The translations under genes were made by a program, and so were the position numbers. This document shows positions 34,851 through 38,926 of a stretch of DNA of 38,926 bases, piece after piece (within the stretch, counting starts at the first letter, position 1; each line of letters opens with the position of its first letter). The notes beneath the pieces were generated by a model, which saw nothing but the letters and a program-made list of their open reading frames with translations, searched no databases and was not told where the DNA came from. The stretch is from Muribaculaceae bacterium (lineage in GTDB: Bacteria > Bacteroidota > Bacteroidia > Bacteroidales > Muribaculaceae), in the NCBI GenBank assembly GCA_022510405.1, contig JAFLTP010000026.1, positions 1-38,926 of the forward strand, given 5' to 3'.

Positions 34851-35996
34851 TCACACAAGAACACTTTCCGGAAGAGTACGTATATTGTAAGTGCTGGCCA
34901 TACTTTCCCCATAAGCTCCTGCACTTCGTAACGCTATCAAGTCACCTCGCTTTGTTATGGGAAGTTTTTCATCTTTTCCGAATGTATCCGAAGATTCACA
35001 TATAGGACCCACTACATCGTAGCATTCTATGGCTGCATCTTTCGGAGCGGTCAGGTTTTCAATTTTATGATGAGCTCCGTATAATGCAGGACGCATAAGG
35101 TCGTTCATGCCCGCATCAAGAATAATGAATTGACGGTCTACCCCTTTCTTTACATAAGTAACCTTGGAAATCAATGCTCCGCATTGAGCCACAACCGAAC
35201 GGCCTAATTCACAATGAAGTTCTTGACCGGGTTTCAATTTAAGATTCTGTAGAAGCGTGTCGAAATAACCCTTAAAATCCGGAATCGGGTTTTCATCCGG
35301 GTTATCATAATCGATTCCCAGGCCTCCACCCACATTAATTATCTTGAATTCTATCCCCTTCTCCGCATATTCCTTTTGCAAGGCATTGATTTTCTCACAC
35401 AGCACCTTAAAGGGCTCGGTGATAGTGATTTGGGAACCTATATGGAAATGCAATCCCACCAGATTCAAGAAAGAAGATTTCTTTGTGAAGTCTATGGCCT
35501 GACCCAACATCGAAAGATGTATCCCGAATTTGTTTTCCTCCAGCCCGGTGGTGATATAATGATGGGTATGAGCATCTATGTTGGGATTCACACGCAGACA
35601 CACATTCGGTTTATATCCGTATTCTTCTGCCAATCCGGCAAGAACTTCCAACTCTTCAAGACTCTCAACGTTGAAATAAGCGATACCGGCTTTCATTCCC
35701 CCGATCAGCTCACGATCGGTTTTACCCACTCCGGCATAACAGATGGTGTCAGGTTGAAATCCAGCCTTGATTGCAGTTGATATCTCACGGCCACTCACAC
35801 AGTCCGCTCCCAATCCTGCGTCTGCGATAACCTTCAAAATCTTTGGATTACAATTGGCCTTTATCGCATAATGCACTTTTATTGGAGTCCCCTTTATGCA
35901 ATCGTTGATTTCCTTGAGTGTAGCCTCAAGTAGCGAACGGTCATAGTAATAAAGAGGTGTCTTTAATCCTTCGGCAAGTGTGAGATCAATTTTCAT
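34851..35996 (-). CDS. lysA: Diaminopimelate decarboxylase
   Basis: This 381-residue PLP enzyme of fold III converts meso-diaminopimelate to lysine, the last step of lysine synthesis. The PLP lysine is K46 in VHYAIKANCNP. The barrel includes GLHFHIGSQI and GGGLGIDYDNPD, with the phosphate-binding glycine loop. The C-terminal beta domain has ELGRSVVAQCG, DAGMNDLMRPALYGAHH and the cross-subunit motif VVGPICESSDTF. The length is slightly short but complete. It starts 11 bp after the stop of the PurF-like gene and is almost certainly in the same operon, driven by the promoter at 37471-37502. Confidence 0.96.
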   Translation of the reverse strand: MKIDLTLAEGLKTPLYYYDRSLLEATLKEINDCIKGTPIKVHYAIKANCNPKILKVIADAGLGADCVSGREISTAIKAGFQPDTICYAGVGKTDRELIGGMKAGIAYFNVESLEELEVLAGLAEEYGYKPNVCLRVNPNIDAHTHHYITTGLEENKFGIHLSMLGQAIDFTKKSSFLNLVGLHFHIGSQITITEPFKVLCEKINALQKEYAEKGIEFKIINVGGGLGIDYDNPDENPIPDFKGYFDTLLQNLKLKPGQELHCELGRSVVAQCGALISKVTYVKKGVDRQFIILDAGMNDLMRPALYGAHHKIENLTAPKDAAIECYDVVGPICESSDTFGKDEKLPITKRGDLIALRSAGAYGESMASTYNIRTLPESVLV

Positions 35997-36007
35997 AATT
36001 TAGGGGT

Positions 36008-37447
36008 TTATTTTTTACATTTGTTACAGGGATGGAAACGGCTTGAGCCATCGAAGCAATGTGTGCAAATTTTTTCCTTCGGCAGGCCGATTGATTCCAC
36101 AAGTGTCTCTATGGGATTAAATTTCAAGGATGTAAGGCCAAATATGTCTTTTATTTTATCCACCATTCTATTGTATTCCGGCGAACCTGTGGTGGAATAT
36201 TTAGATAGATTTTCAGTGGTGTCACCATCGAATTCCCGGATGATTCTTCGGGTAATGAGTTCCATGTCGCTCTTTGAAGACGTGAAACCGATGAAAGGGC
36301 AACCATAAATCAAGGGAGGACATGCAATACGGATATGAACTTCTTTGGCGCCTAAATCATAAAGATCTTTGACATTGTCTTGCAATTGGGTACCTCTCAC
36401 TATGGAGTCATCGCAAAAGAGCACTCTCCTACCCTTTAGCATCTTTTCATTGGGGACAAGTTTCATTTTCGCCACCAAGTTTCTTCTTTCCTGTTCTGAA
36501 GGAGTGAAACTTCTGGGCCAGGTGGGTGTATATTTAGAAATACATCTCATATAAGGTATGCCCTTACCTGCCGCGTAACCCAAGGCCATACCCACTCCCG
36601 AATCAGGAATACCGGATGCGCAATCCACTTCCGATTCATCAGTCTTGCCCATTTCAAACCCGGATTTGAACCGCATTTCCTCCACATTTGTATCTTCATA
36701 TGTGGAAGTAGGGAAACCATAATAAACCCAAAGGAAAGAACAAACCTGCATGTCTTCACCGGCAGGAAGCACTGTCTTGACTTCCTTCGGAGTAACCACC
36801 ACCATCTCACCCGGTCCTAAATCGCGTAAATGTTTGTATCCTAAGTTTGGAAATGCTGTAGATTCCGATGAGACAGCAAACCCTGAACCGTCCTCTTTTT
36901 CCCCTATGATAACCGGAGTTCTTCCCAACTGGTCTCGAACGGCGATTATGGAGTCTTCAGTCAGGATAAGTAGCGAACAAGAGCCCTCTATCCTCTTGAA
37001 AAGATTCTCTATCCCCTCTTCAAATGTTTTGCCCTCATTGATGAGCAATGCCACAAGTTCCGTAGGATTGGTCTTCCCGGAACTCAATTCTCCGAAATGA
37101 GCACCCCTGTCGAGCAGCTCCTTTTCAAGTTGGTTGATATTGTTGATTCTGGCCACAGTAACAACTGCGAATTTACCCAAATGCGAATTGATAACTATGG
37201 GCTGGGGGTCAGTGTCACTAATCACACCAATTCCCAAATCACCTTTAAACTTAGAAAGTTCATCTTCAAATTTAGTACGGAAATAAGTATTTTCTATAGA
37301 GTGGATACTCCGGCAAAAACGATGGTCTTCAGCATCATAAGTTACCATACCTGCCCTCCGTGTCCCCAAATGCGAATTATAATCCACGCCATAAAACAAA
37401 TCGTTGCAACAACTCTTCTTCAACGCGGCTCCAAAAAATCCACCCAT
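36008..37447 (-). CDS. PurF-like amidophosphoribosyltransferase paralogue lacking N-terminal Cys
   Basis: This 479-residue protein has the fold of glutamine PRPP amidotransferase. An Ntn-type glutaminase domain (about 1-230) contains YNSHLGTRRAGMVT and AVRDQLGRTPVIIG. The PRTase domain (about 250-450) contains PDSGVGMALGYA and the PRPP loop VLFCDDSIVRGTQ (about 342-354). The protein begins MGGFFG where active PurF enzymes expose Cys (MCGIxGI), so the glutaminase nucleophile is missing; two cysteines at 13-14 are not at the N-terminus. A C-terminal CTHC/CNKC pair (about 462-478) may bind zinc. True PurF is probably elsewhere on the chromosome. An ammonia-dependent or non-purine role is inferred. 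It is first in the operon with lysA. Confidence 0.88.
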   Translation of the reverse strand: MGGFFGAALKKSCCNDLFYGVDYNSHLGTRRAGMVTYDAEDHRFCRSIHSIENTYFRTKFEDELSKFKGDLGIGVISDTDPQPIVINSHLGKFAVVTVARINNINQLEKELLDRGAHFGELSSGKTNPTELVALLINEGKTFEEGIENLFKRIEGSCSLLILTEDSIIAVRDQLGRTPVIIGEKEDGSGFAVSSESTAFPNLGYKHLRDLGPGEMVVVTPKEVKTVLPAGEDMQVCSFLWVYYGFPTSTYEDTNVEEMRFKSGFEMGKTDESEVDCASGIPDSGVGMALGYAAGKGIPYMRCISKYTPTWPRSFTPSEQERRNLVAKMKLVPNEKMLKGRRVLFCDDSIVRGTQLQDNVKDLYDLGAKEVHIRIACPPLIYGCPFIGFTSSKSDMELITRRIIREFDGDTTENLSKYSTTGSPEYNRMVDKIKDIFGLTSLKFNPIETLVESIGLPKEKICTHCFDGSSRFHPCNKCKK

Positions 37448-37470
37448 AAAAAATTATTTAGAATAATATG

Positions 37471-37502
37471 CAAAATTAGCGAATTTTGCCACTATCCGCA
37501 AA
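37471..37502 (-). promoter_or_regulatory. Promoter of the PurF-like/lysA operon
   Basis: On the minus strand, TTTG (37502-37499) is followed after 20 bp by TAATTTTG and a C (37478-37471), an exact match to the Bacteroidetes two-part promoter. The predicted transcript starts about 16 nt before the ATG at 37447. Confidence 0.75.
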
Positions 37503-37518
37503 AACAATTCATTCCCCA

Positions 37519-37710
37519 TTAAAATTTTGCTTCTTTCTTTAAAAACTCTCTCCCACCTTCTTAATTTTGCTTCTTTCCTCAAAAACTCTCCCACACACCG
37601 CCTTCTTAATTTTGCTTCTTTCCTTAAAAACTCTACCTCACCACCTTCTTAATCTTGCCTCTTTCCTAAAAAACTCTCACACACCCTCTTCTTAATTTTG
37701 CTTCTTTCCT
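37519..37710. repeat. Five imperfect ~40-45-bp direct repeats upstream of tRNA-Leu
   Basis: Units read TTAATTTTGCTTCTTTCC then TTAAAAACTCTC and a CA/CC-rich filler. The TTTTGC core recurs at 37525, 37565, 37610, 37653 (TCTTGC) and 37696, at spacings of 40, 45, 43 and 43 bp. Copies 2, 3 and 5 contain TAATTTTGC, a perfect -7-type motif. The last copy supplies the -33 element of the tRNA promoter. The spacing and decay do not fit CRISPR. Confidence 0.85.
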
Positions 37711-37728
37711 TAAAAATAATTACCTTTG
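37697..37728 (+). promoter_or_regulatory. tRNA-Leu promoter
   Basis: TTTG (37697-37700) is spaced 20 bp from TACCTTTG (37721-37728), a full Bacteroidetes promoter match. The tRNA begins about 12 bp after the -7 element. Confidence 0.7.
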
Positions 37729-37739
37729 CCATGGAAAAA

Positions 37740-37820
37740 GCCCAGGTGGCGGAATGGTAGACGCGCTCGTTTCAGGTGCGAGTGCTGCGAGGCGTGCAGG
37801 TTCGAGTCCTGTTCTGGGCA
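37740..37820 (+). tRNA. tRNA-Leu(CAG)
   Basis: The acceptor stem is GCCCAGG (37740-37746) with TCTGGGC (37813-37819) and discriminator A37820. The anticodon arm is CTCGT/GCGAG around TTCAGGT, anticodon CAG. A long class II variable arm follows (GTGCTGCGAGGCGT region), then the T-arm GCAGG-TTCGAGT-CCTGT. The 3' CCA is not encoded (CCC follows), unlike the tRNA-Met at the window start. The class II arm and anticodon agree on leucine. Confidence 0.93.
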
Positions 37821-37827
37821 CCCTAAC

Positions 37828-37867
37828 AAAGAGGTAGATACTTGAAAATCAATTATCTGCCTCTTTT
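37828..37867 (+). terminator. Terminator after tRNA-Leu
   Basis: AAAGAGGTAGATA (37828-37840) pairs with TATCTGCCTCTTT (37854-37866) with one G-U pair; the 3' arm ends in a TTTT run. It starts 8 nt past the tRNA. Confidence 0.75.
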
Positions 37868-37875
37868 CTATTAAA

Positions 37876-37897
37876 AATTTGCACCGAATTTGCACCG
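37876..37897. repeat. Perfect 11-bp tandem duplication next to tRNA-Leu
   Basis: AATTTGCACCG occurs twice back to back (37876-37886 and 37887-37897), just after the tRNA-Leu terminator and before the DUF262 gene. Short direct repeats beside a tRNA can mark integration sites, but no integrase or distant copy is visible here. Confidence 0.6.
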
Positions 37898-37923
37898 ATA
37901 AATTCTAAATAAACAAATGTTCT

Positions 37924-38926
37924 ATGGAAGATAGAGTATTTAATCAAACGGATAAAATGGTAGACAATGAGATTGATGATACAACAGAGTCTGAGAATGA
38001 TTCTATTTATTATTCGGTATCAAGTTATGGCGCCGATTATAGCGTAGACGTAATTATTAAGCGTCTAGAAAAGAATCAAATTGTTGTGCCTCCATTTCAA
38101 AGACAATATGTTTGGGATATTAAAAAGGCCTCGCGCTTTATTGAATCGTTGATACTTGGTTTCCCGGTTCCAGGGATATTCTTATCTCGGGACACGATTA
38201 ATGGTGGGGATAACTCAAATCAAATGCTTATTATCGATGGACAACAACGGTTATTAAGCTTACAGAAGTTTTATAAGGGACGATTTGGAGATAAAGTTTT
38301 TAAACTTACTGGTATTTGTGAAGAACTCAATGGAAAAACTTACGAAGAATTAAGTCCTGATGACCAAATGAGGCTTGATGATGCTATTATACATGCAACT
38401 ATAATAAAACAAGAAGCTCCAGAAGGCGACAACAGTGTTATATACATGGTATTTGAGCGTCTAAACACTGGAGGAATGCTGTTGCAACCCCAGGAAATAC
38501 GAGCATGTATTTTTTATGGTGGATTTAACGATTTATTAAATAGTTTGATACTTAATCCAAATTGGAGAAGTCTCTTCAACAAGGAAAATCCCCGAATGAA
38601 AGAACAAGAACTTATATTACGATTCTTTGCTCTATATTACCAATACCAGGAATATAAAAAGGGGATGAAAAAACTATTAAATGATTTCATGATGCATAAT
38701 AGATCTTTTAAAATTCATCCAGAAAGTGAATTAAAGGATATTTTTGAAAAGAGTATTGAACTCTTAGTTTCTGCGATTGGAAAAGAAACCTTTAGAAAAG
38801 GGAAAGCTATAAATGCGGCAATTTTTGATTCAATGATGATAGGGGTAGCAAAACGATTGTCACAAACTTCTCTTAGCGTTCAGGAATGTGCGGAAAGATA
38901 TCAAGCCTTGATGGAAGATCCCGATT
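37924..38926 (+). CDS. DUF262 (GmrSD/ParB-like) protein, 3' end outside window
   Basis: An open frame runs from ATG 37924 to the window end (334 codons, no stop). After an acidic, low-complexity ~30-residue N-terminus come the DUF262 signatures: VPPFQRQYVWDIKKASRFIESLILGFPVPGIF as overlapping short blocks (about 58-90), IDGQQRLLSLQKFY (about 106-119, the DGQQR nucleotide-binding motif) and FERLNTGGMLLQPQEIRACIF (about 178-198). DUF262 is the NTPase half of GmrSD-type modification-dependent restriction enzymes and of several other defence proteins. A C-terminal DUF1524 nuclease half, if present, is beyond the window. The DNA looks more AT-rich than its neighbours. Position directly after a tRNA suggests acquired DNA. 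Confidence 0.9.
   Translation, partial: MEDRVFNQTDKMVDNEIDDTTESENDSIYYSVSSYGADYSVDVIIKRLEKNQIVVPPFQRQYVWDIKKASRFIESLILGFPVPGIFLSRDTINGGDNSNQMLIIDGQQRLLSLQKFYKGRFGDKVFKLTGICEELNGKTYEELSPDDQMRLDDAIIHATIIKQEAPEGDNSVIYMVFERLNTGGMLLQPQEIRACIFYGGFNDLLNSLILNPNWRSLFNKENPRMKEQELILRFFALYYQYQEYKKGMKKLLNDFMMHNRSFKIHPESELKDIFEKSIELLVSAIGKETFRKGKAINAAIFDSMMIGVAKRLSQTSLSVQECAERYQALMEDPD

Noticed and set aside
37519..37710. Possible CRISPR array
   Set aside because: The repeats are 40-45 bp apart with drifting copies, no unique spacers of constant length and no cas genes.
37710..37895. Minus-strand 61-residue ORF across tRNA-Leu
   Set aside because: It is a spurious frame over the tRNA gene (typical CPEQDSNLHAS-type translation of tRNA sequence).

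Overview
This window looks like the chromosome of a member of the Bacteroidales (phylum Bacteroidota), probably a gut Muribaculaceae/Porphyromonadaceae/Bacteroidaceae-type organism; the family level is a guess. Support comes from a single-polypeptide SecDF, homologues of the type IX secretion (T9SS) components PorW/SprE and PorX, a tricorn-type S41 protease, and upstream sites that repeatedly match the Bacteroidetes -7 element TAnnTTTG rather than an E. coli -10. Most of the window is ordinary housekeeping and envelope DNA. The last kilobase, after a tRNA-Leu, looks like the start of an accessory region.

Layout. 1-95: 3' part of a tRNA-Met (initiator-like) and its terminator. 131-2863: RluA-type pseudouridine synthase converging on an LptF/LptG permease. 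2981-6247: tricorn protease homologue. 6387-11832 (minus): a tightly packed porW-porX-sel1 operon. 11909-12697: SpoU/TrmH rRNA methyltransferase. 12902-15708 (plus): two RyR-domain genes, one a small stand-alone RyR protein and the other a two-TM, RCK-like channel with a C-terminal RyR domain. 15792-19855: MgtE Mg2+ transporter and MutS. 19919-22140 (minus): a two-TM miniprotein, an unrecognised lipoprotein and a YqhA-type membrane protein with an extra N-terminal domain. 22393-25371: SecDF, divergent from a Big_5 lipoprotein (25529-27613). 27651-29132 (minus): EamA transporter and beta-carbonic anhydrase, divergent from a three-gene heavy-metal RND efflux set (29232-34849). 34851-37447 (minus): diaminopimelate decarboxylase and a PurF-like protein lacking the N-terminal cysteine. 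37740-37820: tRNA-Leu(CAG), followed by a DUF262 (GmrSD/ParB-like) gene cut by the window end.

The strongest candidates for something under-described are: (i) the paired RyR genes separated by a long hairpin, which could form a ligand-gated ion channel plus a soluble RyR partner; (ii) the porW/porX overlap, where an in-frame 18-bp repeat encodes the PorW tail directly upstream of the porX start; (iii) a family of strictly phased 7-bp repeats that fills several intergenic gaps and is not seen inside genes; (iv) the PurF-like protein without a glutaminase nucleophile; (v) a 9-bp inverted repeat centred near the start site of the metal-efflux TolC gene; and (vi) a five-copy repeat upstream of tRNA-Leu that carries promoter-like motifs. 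All calls are from reading the sequence. No database search was run.
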